NCBI GenBank assembly: GCA_030544215.1
Contig: JARZZO010000003.1
Coordinates: 20,965,879 to 21,029,878, forward strand
Length of the DNA stretch: 64,000 bases
Reading direction: 5' to 3'
Source: Zantedeschia hybrid cultivar
Lineage: Eukaryota > Streptophyta > Magnoliopsida > Alismatales > Araceae
In this document: positions 11,037-22,960 of the stretch, one piece after another
Layout: each line of letters starts with the position of its first letter
How positions within the stretch are numbered: the first letter of the stretch is position 1
Position numbers and translations under genes: made by a program
The notes under the pieces: model-generated
Seen by the model: only the letters and a program-made list of their open reading frames with translations
Told to the model about the DNA's origin: nothing
Databases searched by the model: none

Positions 11037-12588
11037 TGTAGGGATCGCTGTGTCGGCATCCGATCCTAAAACGCAGCGGAATATAATTTTCGGGATCGGA
11101 TCTGTCCCGTTTCGGTCGTTAAAATTAAACCGGTGTAAATCGAATTTACCTTGCGCGGAGTTGAATCCGCGTCCAGTTTCCGGTTCCGTCGAAGCGATGC
11201 CGCAAGTCGCGCAGATGCCCGACCTCTAGCGGTATCCACGCAGTTCTCCTCGCGATGGATCGTCCTCGCTTCCTCGCTCGCTGCGGCGCTCGTAGATCCC
11301 GTCTGACTGCGCGTAATCCGCCGCAACATGCGGATTCGGAATCCCCGTCGAACGGAAGGTGGAGCAGTTGGGAACCGCACGCCCAGAGGAGAGAGAAAGT
11401 GGGGAAGAACGAATGACTGCTAGGTCAGGGTTGCTGGCCCCGGACGTAGAATCCGTTCTTTTATAAGAAGTCAGTTTGCGGTTTTTCATAAAAACCCAGA
11501 CTTATCTGAAATCATGTCGGATTATCCATCGACTTGAAAACCATTTGCGTGTGACCCTCTAGGCCCAAATACCAGTCCAGTTAATAGCCCATTAAGTCCA
11601 GTAACCCTTTACTGACCCACTGAATTAATTAATATCCTTATATTCAATTAATCAGCCAAATTTAATGTCCCACAATAAATTCGGATAGACTGCCGATCAC
11701 GTTGGATGCCAAGCAACATCGCGTGATCCTGGATGGCACTGGGGTTATCGCAACCCTCTATTGGAACCTTTCTGTCATCGGTTAGCGCGCGGATATAATG
11801 CTTCATCCGTACAATGTTCCCGAATCGACCTAGGGCATGGTTTACTGTTAAACCCTATTTGGTCGATTCACTTGAATCAGATACTGCTAATCTGAATCCG
11901 ATAATTCCTTATCGATTACAGAGTCCGCCCTGGCCAGGGACTTTAAGCGCATCATTCTCGAAACATTCTCTCTCAAACTACTGAGAGCGGATGATCCCAT
12001 ATTAAACACACAATTACCTTCGAGGGCATTTCCCTGTACCCGATCGCTTGACTTATTGATAACCCATAGTTAGGGATTCGTTCGTCAAGGTCAAAGCTGA
12101 GAAACCTACCAACAAGGTATCCTTGGAGTCTCAGGTCCAAGGATCATCCACGCAACCGTGACAAATGAATCGAGCTGGTTAACAGTGAGGTGATTACCAT
12201 CGAGCGATTCATAGTCGGATCAGTTCAGTGAACTCATTCACCAATGAACACCTATAGGTCCAGCATAGTGTCTCCACACAAGTGACTTATGGGATCAGTC
12301 ACCCTCATCATATGAGCTGAAGTAACCTATACTAGTCTATCCGGATGTTCGATGTCATATCTCAAACATCCTATGACTATGAACAATTAAGAACATGTGT
12401 TTATAAGTCTTCGGTCCCGTAATTATGATCTCATTATAATCCGAAGACTGTTGCACATGTTCATGGACTTCATCGTGATACGATAAACACAGATCGAATT
12501 AATTACACACAATGAATTATTGTCATTTATTAATAATCTGAATAAATACATAGTATCGGATTGGCTTTGAGACCATCTAATACTAACA
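11037..12588 (-). mobile_element. solo Copia LTR I
   Basis: A 1552-bp Copia LTR in minus orientation. On the minus strand it begins TGTTAGTATTAGATGG at 12588 and ends CAGCGATCCCTACA at 11037. Perfect 5-bp target duplications tcggc flank it (11032-11036 and 12589-12593), so it is a clean solo LTR inside J. The TATA box is at 11458-11465 (minus strand), and the CCCTGGCCAGGG palindrome is at 11938-11949. Confidence 0.95.
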
Positions 12589-12866
12589 TCGGCAACTAGG
12601 AGCAAAGAGAAGTTCAAGTAACCAGTAGGGTGACGATATCCGTTGTATTTTGTTTAAAATCATGATTTTCCGCTTTGAAGCATGCGATGTGTGTGGATAT
12701 TTTCGGGTAGAAAGCATGTTTAAAGGGGTTTTAAGGGCATTTTTATAAATGGGGTTTTGGGTGATTAATTGATTATTAGACTTCTCCCCTTGTCTCTTTT
12801 GTGTTCTTGAGTTTTTGAGCGTTTTGGAGGAGAAGAGAGACCCTTCGGTCTAGCTCGGTTTCAGGC

Positions 12867-13094
12867 GTAAAACACGTCCACTCAGGCTGTCGCTATTTGA
12901 TATAGGCGTCAACTTGAGTCGACGCTATTTACGGCCCATTTCTTCTGGTTGCCGAGGCTAGCACGGGATAAAGAGTTGAATAGCGTCGGCCATGGGTGAC
13001 GCCATTCAGGCCAGTATTCCTGCCCTAGTTACTCTATGAAAATCGAACTAGTTTAGGGTCTTGAATGACGTCGGCCACGGGCGACGCGATTCAA
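12867..13094. promoter_or_regulatory. dyad-module cluster J-2
   Basis: 34-bp modules at 12867-12900 and 12899-12932 (overlapping double), 12976-13009 and 13061-13094. In the double, the outermost ends are GTAAA and TTTAC, which pair with each other. Confidence 0.78.
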
Positions 13095-14110
13095 GACAGA
13101 ACTCCATTAATTCATACTATTAACATGTGTTTACATTATTAGATAATTTGGTTAAATGCATGTTCGATACCATACTTTGAGGATGAAGGTTGCCACGTAA
13201 CCGGATTGCACCGTGTTGTGTTTTGTGCGATCGTGGACCTAGAGTGACAGTTGTTAGCACTTAGGCACCCTGTGTCAGTGTGGGAGTGACACAGCGGCAG
13301 TGTGAGAGTGGTAGGATGACGCCTAGAGATAGGGTCATCTGGTGTACTCCGGAGTATAGCTAGTACCGGTGTGGGAGTGGTACATTCGAAGTGTCACTCG
13401 TGGCTGGGGAAAGTATAACCACCTAGAGTTAGACAGGCCAGAGTAGCCAGCGCGCTATCTGAGGTGTTGTTGTTTGGTCCCAACGGGTCAGTATTTTCCG
13501 CGTTCGGCCGTGTAATTTGTGTGTTTAACCGAAACGCTAGTTGTGGACTCCGTGGTGGAGTGGCTTCAGAGTTGTGCCTGTTGCATTTACAAATGCATGT
13601 GTTTTATATCGAAATTTAGGAATCTTTGGGAATTGTGTTTACTGCTTTACTTATTTAATTGCCTATGTTTGTATTGTTGCACTTGTGGGTGCGTAAGTGG
13701 GTGGTGGGGATTGGAAGATCCCTATTTAGTCCATTTCGATGAGACTCACTCCTGCGGTTTTCAGTTGAGGGTTCCAGGAAGACGTAGCGTGGAGGATTTT
13801 ATCTCGGATTGCATGCCAGCAACCATTATTCCATAATATCCCTGATATAGTTGTTATTTCCTTTTAAGACATGTACGCTTAATTATTTCTTTTAAGCTGG
13901 AATATGTAATTATTTGTTGAGTCAAGTCGAATTGTAATAATTTTTAATTCCTGCACTTCCTTTACAATTCGATGTGACGTGGGATGTTTAACTTAGTTTC
14001 ATTTATTTTCCAGACTTATCGAGATCCTAGTTTAGCTTCAAATTTTAGTGATTCGATACTCATTTAATAATCAGATCTCCGATTATAGGGTGGCGGGTCG
14101 TTATATTCTT

Positions 14111-15811
14111 ATTATTTTTACGTACCGTTTTAGTTACATATTTAGACAATATATAGGAAATTAGACTTTAGATGTTTATAAGTTTTATCACGTGCCGCAT
14201 CAATTTATTAGAATATATTTCATTTACTATTATAAATTTAAGAAAAAAAATATTATAATATAATAAAAATATAGTAACCATATAATTATGCTTGTAACTT
14301 CTTTTTCTAGTTGCTTTATTAAGGTAGATAATAAATCCATTCACCTCTTTATATGTGGAATTTTGGTAGTTGGAAAGAAGAGTTAAAAATATAAATTACT
14401 AAGGGTATGATTCGACTCAACCCACACTAACCCGACAAAGGTTAACCCGAGTTATAACCCTATTACTTGTTGCATTGCCATAGGGTGCAGTGGAGCCCAA
14501 ATAAGAAAAATTAAATTTTTTTTAAGTATGTCCAAATTCGACCTATGCGTCCTAGAATCCAATTTCTGAGTAGGCAGCTGCAAAAATTTTAAAAACTAAA
14601 AAATTGAACTCTAAAATATCTATAATCGCATTAGTCCCATAATAATTTTTTATTTTTAAAATTTTTTAAATCATCTGATCGAACCCCAACCTGTATGAAT
14701 AAGCGGACCATATTTAGAACAACCTAAAAAATAAAAAGATTATTTTGGTGCACAAGCGGACGGGGGAGCAAATAAAACTATTACTGGAAAGTAAGGTATT
14801 CCCTATCACCATTTGTAAGATATCACATAACAACGAAAGGAAAGAGGTTCATGAATTTTTAGATAATTAAAAATATTCAAATGTTCAATAGGAGTTGGAC
14901 ATTGAATGATGTCTAAATATGATTGTTGTTTAAGATGGAAAAACGCCTTTAAAGGATCATAATTCACTGCGTCCCAACACTCTTATAAAAATAATTTCAT
15001 AAAATGGATGAGTAATTTTGTGATTATTGAAGTGCATGTGCAAGAGTGGAAAAAAAAGGGTTTTTATTTGTTGTTCGCTATAACTTCTTAATCTTTTCCT
15101 TTAGTCTTTACAATTTTTATATTTGCTTTAAACTCCCCACGATCTTTGAATGCTCCTTAAAAAGCCCTCCTAGTTAATAACCGTCCAACAAAAAAAGAAT
15201 ACATTAAGAATATTCTTAGTATAAGTATGATATATGGAAGGAATATTCTTTAGATATTTCTTTTTTAAATGATTGCTAGCTAAAGTAACCTTTTAAAGCA
15301 GGTCAAAAGATCATCGAGGGTTTAAAGTAAATATGAACATTGCGTGAGCTAATGATAACATTACATTATCAACAGCATTATAAAGTTTCAGCCCTTTAAT
15401 CTTACACTTTCTAATCAACGAATTAGAAAAACAATTTTCTAATTCCGAAGTACACTGCGTCGATAAGAACTAACTTTTGATGTTACCTATGCTTATAAAC
15501 GGGGTTTAAACTGAGTATTGTTTTGGCTGATTTCTCCGAATGTACAGTAATAAATTGTAATAATACAATCAGGAGTGGAGAGAAAAATGTCGGCGCCATA
15601 AGGAAAAGAGAAGTGATTTTTGCATTTATATACTTCTACTAGTAAATTACTGCCAGATTACTCCAATAGTTTACCCTATCGAATAGTTTGAGATTATTAT
15701 ATCTAGTTTAACTTGCTGCATCTATTTTATCGAGTTTAACTTGCTGCATCTCCGGGCAGTATTATCGTTGTTTGGTGGTGCTCTTAATTAAAAAAAAAAA
15801 GAAAAGAAAAA
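14111..15811. other. AT-rich intergenic DNA
   Basis: 1.7 kb without recognisable genes or element ends. A small direct duplication of GTTTAACTTGCTGCATCT lies near 15699 and 15734. I see nothing else I can support. Confidence 0.5.
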
Positions 15812-16038
15812 TAGGTCGGCCTAGAGATGCCGTATCCAACCGTACAATCCAATTTCGGATTGGACAACCCGAAAAAAAAAAAAATCGATCTTAAATTAAC
15901 AGTAAAAAATCGACCCCAAATCGAAACAGACGCGGTGTTTTTTTACTGTTCATTTAAGGTTACTTTTTTATTTTTCATCTTTTTTTTAAATTGTCCAATC
16001 CGAAATCGGATTTGTACGGCCACATTTGGGTCGACCTA
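15812..16038. mobile_element. small fold-back element (MITE-like)
   Basis: About 227 bp with long inverted ends. The left arm reads TAGGTCGGCC, then CCGTA.CAATCC and TTTCGGATTGGACAA. The right arm carries the complements, ending TTGGGTCGACCTA. The centre is A/T-run rich. Flanks are homopolymeric A and T, so no target duplication can be read. Confidence 0.65.
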
Positions 16039-16263
16039 AAAATTTTTATTTTTTTTTTGTTTTAACCTGACTACACCAAGTGGTATAATAACATCTGGTA
16101 GTGCAGCAAAATATTTTTTCTTTTATCACCATCCTGCAAGTTGTGTTTGACTGAAGAAATCTTCTCATTGACCAAAAATAAAGGAAGAAGATATATTCTT
16201 CTTTTAGAGGGGTGGAAAGGAGACGGGAAATAGAGGTGCGAATATGGAAATATGAATGCATAT

Positions 16264-17127
16264 TGATGAGGCAGAATCCGATTCGGCCCATTAAAACAAG
16301 CCCAAACCCAGTTCGGCCCAGCAGCAGCAGTAGAAGGCCTTCAGGAAGCCTTCGGCCCACCAGCGGCCCAACAGCCCTCGGCCCGTAAGCGGCGCCGTCG
16401 CTCCCGGCCCAACAGGCTTCAGCCCGTCAGCGGCCCACCAGCCTACGGCCCGTGAGCGGCGCAGCAGCCCTAGGTCCAGCAGGCTTCGGCCCATCAGCGG
16501 CCCAACCCCCTTCGGCCCGACAGCCGTGTCCGGCCCACTCCGGTGGAGGACTAGGCACTATGGCAGTTTACCAGTAAGCCCGGACATAGTCCTATATCGG
16601 CTATCACCGTTAACCATCCTCTATCCTCTGCTATAAATACACCGCTATTTATTGCCAAAGGTATGTCTCCGAGACCCTCAAGGACTACAGTCCAAATAGC
16701 ATTAAAGCTACTCTTTGCCTTCTGAATCGATTCTTCTTCAGAAGCTAACTTGACCGTCGGAGGGGGTTCTTTAGGGCCGAAGCCCGGGACTCCTACTGAC
16801 CGGTTTCTTCTTATTGCCCTCCTGCAGTGGCTCGGTTCGAATCATCGCCGATCTTCCCGAGTCGGTCTCGGCCGCCGACCTCGGACTCCTCCCTGGTCTC
16901 GACGCCGTGCGCCGGCTGCCCCGCGACCGAAGGAGCGTCGGCCCCACTTCCCGAAGACAAGCCAGCCTCCGACCGAGCGGCTCTCGACCTCGGACCTTCG
17001 GCTTCGCCTCTGCCTCCTTCGCCTTCCGGATCCCCGTCGGGCCTCTTGCACCGATCCGACCCAGCTCCGGATCCATAACTTCGGATTCCAACTTCGGAAT
17101 CCGGTCGTGATAGCTTCGGCTACATCA
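16264..17127 (+). repeat. 5' LTR of Gypsy A
   Basis: 864 bp, beginning TGATGAGGCAG and ending GGCTACATCA (TGATG/CATCA inverted ends). It is the same length as the 5' LTR of B (61228-62091). The TATA box CTATAAATAC is at 16631-16640. U3 is dense in GGCCCA words. Confidence 0.93.
16285..16537 (+). promoter_or_regulatory. GGCCCA cluster in U3 of A
   Basis: Nine GGCCCA words (the complement of the plant TGGGCC 'site II' motif) within about 250 bp, embedded in degenerate CGGCCCANCAGC repeats. The cluster ends about 95 bp upstream of the TATA box. Also present in both LTR copies of B. Confidence 0.7.
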
Positions 17128-17129
17128 CG

Positions 17130-17147
17130 TGGCGCCGTCTGTGGGAA
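17130..17147 (+). other. primer binding site of Gypsy A
   Basis: TGGCGCCGTCTGTGGGAA lies two bases after the LTR end. This word is common at the primer site of plant Tat-type Gypsy elements. I do not assign the tRNA with certainty. Confidence 0.75.
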
Positions 17148-17162
17148 TCAAACAAACAAGTC

Positions 17163-19590
17163 ATGTCTCAACGACCTGTAACCCGACGATCCGAACAGAG
17201 CGAAGCAAAGGCACGGGAAGCCTCGGCACAGATGTTGCCTTCCGAAGGCGCCCCTTCTGCCCCGCCGAGCATGCCTCTGCCTGTCATACCAGAGTCCCTC
17301 ACTGCGGAAGACCGAGTAGGGGTGCTCCAGCAACAGATGGCGACGCTAGCAGCCGCCGTCACATCTCTAGCGCCTCTTCAGGAGATGGTGTCCGCCATCG
17401 CCCAGCACATAGGATTGATGGGACAACTTCCTCAGCCAGCGCCGCTTCCCCCACTCTACCCAGTACAAGATACCCGGTTCCGGCCGACACCTACACCGAT
17501 TTCTCCCAACGAAACAGCTACGGCGCGCAGCGAGCCCTCGGCACTACCTGCCCGAGCCCCTCGCGCTGACCGCCTAACAGAGCAGGACTATGCTTCGTCG
17601 GAATTCCGCCTGGCCCGGACCGGAGGACAATCAGTCGCCACCTCGACCGCCTTGGACCTGGACCGGCGGCTGATGGCAATGCGAAAGGAAATGCAGCAAA
17701 TGGTGTCTCGGCCCTACGGGGCGCCCCTTGCAAGCAACATCCTGGAGCAGACTCCGTTCACGCCAGAGCTCCTGGCTACCGAGGTGCCCCCCAATTTCAA
17801 GCTGCCGAAGGGCCCTCTCTATGACGGAATGACAGATCCGGTCTGTCATTTCCAGAGATTCAACGCGTACCTCTTGGTCCGAGGGGTCGCCGAGGCAGTC
17901 CGCTGCCGACTTTTCCCCCTCACCCTTGAGAAGACTGCCCTCACCTGGTTCGAAACACTGGCCCCCAACTCCATCCACTCCCTAGTCCAGTTGGGCCAGT
18001 TATTTATCGAACAGTTTTATGATGCCACCCGACAGTGCAAAACCTCCGCCAGCCTGCTGGCCATCCGGCAGGGCCCCACCGAAACTCTCCAGGAATACTT
18101 CAACAAGTTCCGGACCGAGGCCGCCCAAATCCCAAACCTCGACAGCTCGATCGCGGTCTCGGCCCTGATCAGCGGGTGTCGGGACGAAGGGCTCCTCGGC
18201 TCCATCGGGAAACGTCATCCCCCTACCTTCCAGGACCTCGTGGCCTGGGCCCATAAATACATTAACCGGGAGGCCCTGATGATGTCCAGAGGTAAAGGCG
18301 CGGTCGAAGCAGCCACGGCACCTGCCCCCCAGGTGGTCCGACCTCGGCCAGAAGAACAAGAGCCCTCCCGAAAGCGATATCGCCGGGAGGACTGGGATAG
18401 AGAGAGGCGACGGGACCCGCAACAGCAGTACCTACCCTTACCTGCTCCCCCATCCCGAATGCTCATGGAGGTGAAGGGCATGATCCGGCGACCAGATCGC
18501 ATAAAGACGGATCCTCGCCGAAGGGACCCCGGCAAATACTGCGAGTATCACCGGGAGATCGGCCACACGACGGATGAGTGCCGGCAGCTCCGAGAGGAAA
18601 TCGACCGCCTCATCCGGGAGGGAAGACTGCCGCAGTACCGAGGAGAGCAGCCCCCGCCACAGCGGAACCGGGACGTCCCTGAGACGCCCAGGCAACAGCA
18701 ACCGCCGGTGACTGAAGCTGCTCCTCCGCCAAAGGTCACCTCGGCCCCCGTGGAAACATCCCATCAAAGACCCAGCTCTGGGTCTATTATGATGATATCC
18801 GGAGCGCCAGGGGAAGGATCAAGGCAGCGGCAGCGCAGCTCTGCCACTATAGCGACGATTGACGTCGAGCCGAAGCGGCCTCGCCAAGAAGATATTACCT
18901 TCGGCTCAGAGGACCTGGTCGATATTCAGGTCCTTCACGACGACGCCCTCGTCATAAACACTGTAATAAATAGTTACGATGTACATCGTATTTTTGTCGA
19001 TAATGGAAGCGCCCCAAATATCTTATTTTACGATTGTTTTGAAAAAATGGGATTAAGTGAGGCTAATATGAAGCCTCACCGGAGCCCCCTCTTCGGTTTT
19101 AACGGCTCGCCCTGCCGAGTAGAGGGCATTATCCGACTCCCCGTAACCTTAGGCTCCGCCCCCCGGCAACTAACCGTTGAAACGGACTTTGCCGTTGTAA
19201 AAGTCGATTCGGCCTACAACGCCATCTTCGGCCGAAGGCTAATCGGCAGGGTCGGAGCCGTGCCTTCGTCTTTCCATCAAAAGCTAAAGTTTCATACCAG
19301 CCATGGAATAGGCGAGGCCAGGGGAAATCAAGAAGCAGCCCGGCAATGCTATATGATTTCGGTCAAAGGGAAGGCTGCAGCCGAAACCCTAGCGATCGAG
19401 TCATCAGCCGAGGCATCTCCGGGAGAAGCACTCCTCGCCATTCCGATTCCGGGAGGCGAAGGACGAACCCTGATGATAGGCTCCGGCCTAGAGAAGACCG
19501 AAGCAGAGAAACTCACTGAGTTCTTGAAAAAGAATCTCGACGTTTTTGCCTGGTCTCCGGCGGACATGCCCGGGGTTGACCCGGAGGTAG
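17163..19590 (+). pseudogene. Gypsy A gag-protease part of polyprotein
   Basis: First part of the Tat-type polyprotein. The start MSQRPVTRR lies 15 nt after the primer site, which fixes the start. A retrotransposon gag core covers about residues 215-330. A zinc-knuckle-like CEYHREIGHTTDEC sits near 459, and an aspartic protease motif (FVDNGSAPN) near 611. The frame is open for 809 codons, until Copia L enters after codon EV (target duplication ggtag, 19586-19590); the apparent C-terminus VLV comes from the Copia LTR. The rest of the frame is at 31973-35058. Nearly identical to the N-terminal half of the B polyprotein. Confidence 0.93.
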
Positions 19591-21143
19591 TGTTAGTTTA
19601 GGTGGCCTACAAGCCAATCTAAAAATGTAAATCTCTTTCATTATTAATAAAATGGCATAATATTCATTATATGTAAATCGCGTTAATTATTGTTTCATAA
19701 TGAAGTCCGTGAATATGTGCTATGGTGATCAGATTATGATGAGATCATACTACTGAGACTGATCACTTAAACACACATATTCTTAATCGTTCATAGTCGG
19801 AGGATATCCGAGAAGGACATCGGATATCTGGTTAGACTAGTACAGATTACTCCTGCTCATATGATGAGGATGACTGGTCTCATAAGTCATTTGTGTGGAG
19901 ACACTAAGGCGAATCTGTAGGTGCTCATTGGAGAATGAGTTAACTGAACTGATCCGACTGAATCGCTGGATGGTATTGTACCTCACTGTCAACCAGCTTG
20001 ATTCTATTGTCGCAGTTGCGTGGATGGTCCTCGGACCTGAGACACCAAGGACACCTTGGCGATGGACTTCTGTACTTTGACCTTGATCTACGAATCTCTA
20101 GCCACGGGATTCTAATACGCCAAGGATTGGGTGCAGCGGAATACCGTCGAAGGGAATTGTGTGTCAATAAGGAATCATTCGCTCTCGGTACTTAGAGAGA
20201 GAATGCTCTAGGAAGGATGCGCGAAAGTCCCTGGCCAGGGCGGACGATAATATCGGAAAAGGAGTTTTTCGATATTCATCAGCGGCATCCAATCCAAGTG
20301 AGTCGACCGGCTAGGGTTTGACAGCTCGCCATGCCCTGAGTTGACTCGAGAGCATTGTACGAATGAAGGATTATATCCACGCGGTAACTGTCGACGGAAA
20401 GGTTCCAAGAGTGGGTTACTTAACCACAAATACCTTCCGGGTTCACGCGATGTTGCTTGGCACCCAACGTGATCGGAGGCCCGGTCGAATTCGATGTGCG
20501 ACATCAATTCGATTGATTAATTGATTAATAAAGGGTTATTAATTAATTAATAAAGCCAGTAAGGAGTCACTGGGCTTACTTGGCCATTAACTGGACTGGT
20601 ACTTGGGCGTAGAGGGTCACACGCAAATGATTCTCAAGGCGATGGATAAATAAGTGGGTTTTATACAAACCAGGGGTTTTTGTGAAAAACCGCGCGGTTA
20701 GTATAAAACATAGCGAACGGGCTGAGCAGGCCAAGCTGCTGCTAACCCTAGCCGCCCCTCCTCGTTTTCTGTTCTTCCTCTGGAGTCCAGGCAGATCCAG
20801 ATCTGCTCCGTCGCTTCTCCGAATCCCGTTTGACGGGAAATCGTCCGCGCACTGCGGCGATCATTGCGGCGACCAGCGGAGGCTTCGCGGGCTGCGAAGA
20901 ACGACGAACTCGAGGATATCCGTCGCGGGGAGGATCGCGTGGACTTCGCTAGAGGCCGGGCGCTTGCGCGGCTTGCGGTGTCACACCGACGGAACCGAAC
21001 GGCTGCGGATTCGAATCCGCACACGGTGAGAACTTCGATAATCCGATTATCGTATTTTAGTTCTTCGAAACGGGAAACAGATCGCTGTAAAAATTTTATT
21101 TTCCGCTGCGTGAGCGATCCGGAGAAACCGAGAAAACCCAACA
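19591..21143 (+). repeat. 5' LTR of Copia L
   Basis: 1553 bp from TGTTAGTTTAGG to AAACCCAACA. The TATA box is at 20702-20708. A conserved hairpin is at 20176-20205 and CCCTGGCCAGGG at 20229-20240. Two adjacent perfect palindromes lie at 21005-21020 and 21036-21052. Confidence 0.95.
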
Positions 21144-21180
21144 GGTAGCAGAGCACCGACTACATACCGATCCCGACCAG
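21144..21180 (+). other. 37 bp of Gypsy A target DNA trapped inside Copia L
   Basis: Begins with a perfect target-duplication copy (ggtag), then gypsy sequence identical to the bases that follow the 3' LTR from 31973 (CAGAGCACCGACTAC and on, to GACCAG). It then joins Copia LTR sequence again at 21181. See the finding on this scar. Confidence 0.9.
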
Positions 21181-21486
21181 AAATCGTCCGCGCACTGCGG
21201 CGATCATTGCGGCGACCAGCGGACGCTTCGCAGGCTGCGAAGAACGACGAACTCGAGGATATCCATCGCGGGGAGGATCGCGTGGACTTCGCTAGAGGCC
21301 GGGCGCTTGCGCGGCTTGCGGTGTCACACCGACGGAACCGAACGGCTGCGGATTCGAATCCGCACACGGTGAGAACTTCGATAATCCGATTATCGTATTT
21401 TAGTTCTTCGAAACGGGAAACGGATCGCTGTAAAAATTTTATTTTCCGCTGCGTGAGCGATCCGGAGAAACCGAGAAAACCCAACA
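21181..21486 (+). repeat. partial second LTR copy in Copia L
   Basis: 306 bp corresponding to the last fifth of the LTR (from AAATCGTCCGCGC to CCCAACA). It is followed directly by the primer site, so this copy provides the functional LTR/leader border. Confidence 0.92.
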
Positions 21487-21487
21487 G

Positions 21488-21500
21488 TGGTATCAGAGCC
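21488..21500 (+). other. primer binding site, initiator-Met tRNA type (Copia L)
   Basis: TGGTATCAGAGCC, one base after the LTR end. Confidence 0.95.
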
Positions 21501-22234
21501 AGGTTCCACTGTTTCTCGTCCCGTTTCGGTTTCCGAAATTGATTTTTCTTGAGTTATTCCATGCGTTTAATCCGATCAAAATGACAGATTAGTGTTCATG
21601 GGATGAACACAAATAATTTGATTATTTTTCTGTGATTTTTCGAGATTATTTTGGGGGTTTTTTGTGTTCTTCGTGAGACGAAGAATGGCGACTTTACGGC
21701 GGCTTGAATCGGCTTCCCAATCGTTGGGATGGCCGGCCGAGACTCCGGATCAACTGGTGATAGTCACCACTCAACATCCGGTATTTTTCCGGCGCTGGAA
21801 TGGCCTTGGAGAGCCGCAAAAGTCTAGCCCCAAATCGGATTTAAATCCTGCAAAAACCAGAATTTTGGGGTGCTTTGAAGGGGCCTAAACCGTTGAAAAA
21901 GGGATCTTGCCGGCGCCGGGGCCGTCGCCAGCCGGGCCGGACGGCGCCGGGGCACCGGCCGCCGCAGGGCGGCGCCGCCGGGGGCGGGGAACCCCCTAGG
22001 GTTTCTGCAACTCAAGGTGTTGGGTGTTGCAGGGAGGAAGGAGGGGCTGGCCCGACCGGTTCGACTGGCCGGGTCGAGCCTGGGCCGGGCCCGAGCCTTG
22101 GGCTCTGGTCCAGGCGAGCCCAGGCGCGCCTGGTTCGGACCCAGGCGCGCCTGGCTCGAGCCCAGGCCCTGCTGGGCCCGGGCCAGCTTGGCCCAATTGG
22201 GCTGAGCCCTTCTTTGAAACCCCACTAGACCCAA

Positions 22235-22960
22235 TTAAACCCTAAATAAAACACCTTTGACCCAATTAAATTCTAATTAGATTTTAAATTTAAAATCAAA
22301 ATTGTTTTTGAAATTAAATCTTTATCTAATTTTATTTAATTGGGTTATTAATGATTTGTGAATCATTTTAATTAACTTTTAGTTGTTAATTTGATTAATG
22401 TTAATTGTTAGTTTAATGGTTAAACTAATAATTAATATTAATAAAAATAATTTAATGGTTAAATTAGTAATTAATAATTATTAATCTAATAGTTATATTA
22501 TTAATTGTTATTTCAACTAATTGTTAATTAATATTTGAGTTAGTTATTAATTTAATTGTTAAATTAATAATTAACTTAAATGACTAATTTTAAGTGTTAA
22601 ATTAGTTGTATTTAATGATTAATTGTTAGTTATTAATTTAAGGTTAAATTAATGATTAACTTTAATCTTCTAATCTAATTGTTAGATTATAGTTGTTAAT
22701 TAATTAGTGTTAATTATTAATTTAAGTGTTAAATTACTAATTAACATTAATTAACTGATCTAAATGTTAGATTAGTAGTTAATAATTAATTGGTTGATTA
22801 TTCATTTAAGTGTTAAATTTTAATTAACTTTGGTGGATTAATCTAAGAGTTAGATTGGTCTTTCAAATAGTCTAATTGTTAGATTATTTATGGGATTTAA
22901 TCTAAGTGTTAGATTATTAGAATTGTTCTAATTGGCATGGAATAATCTGGAATTATTAAT
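22235..22960. repeat. AT-rich low-complexity tract in the leader of L
   Basis: About 725 bp of TTAATTA, GTTAAAT and TAGATTA words in many near-repeats. Homologous in position and composition to 2030-2830 in K. Confidence 0.75.

Larger units (their letters stand above)
10433..14105 (-). mobile_element. solo LTR J (D/J family), split by Copia LTR I
   Basis: A lone LTR in minus orientation, 10433-11036 plus 12594-14105 (about 2.1 kb without the insertion). Its 3' end at 10433 (TGTAAGGACTGAAG on the plus strand) mirrors the end of D at 29563. Its 5' end at 14105 (ATAACGACCCGCCACC on the minus strand) mirrors the start of D. Flanking bases are ctctt (10428-10432) and ttctt (14106-14110), a 4/5 target duplication. 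It contains eight dyad modules and a pyrimidine-rich tract. No internal coding region is present, hence solo LTR. Confidence 0.82.

Noticed and set aside
10757..11041. 94-codon ORF rich in Ser/Leu/Pro
   Set aside because: It is the translation of the pyrimidine-rich tract of LTR J and ends at the Copia LTR I insertion.
13519..13836. 105-codon Cys-rich ORF
   Set aside because: It lies in LTR J; F and D do not keep the frame.
21005..21020. GGATTCGAATCC resembles a Pol III B box, suggesting a tRNA
   Set aside because: It is a palindrome within the Copia LTR. No A box at proper distance and no cloverleaf can be drawn around it.
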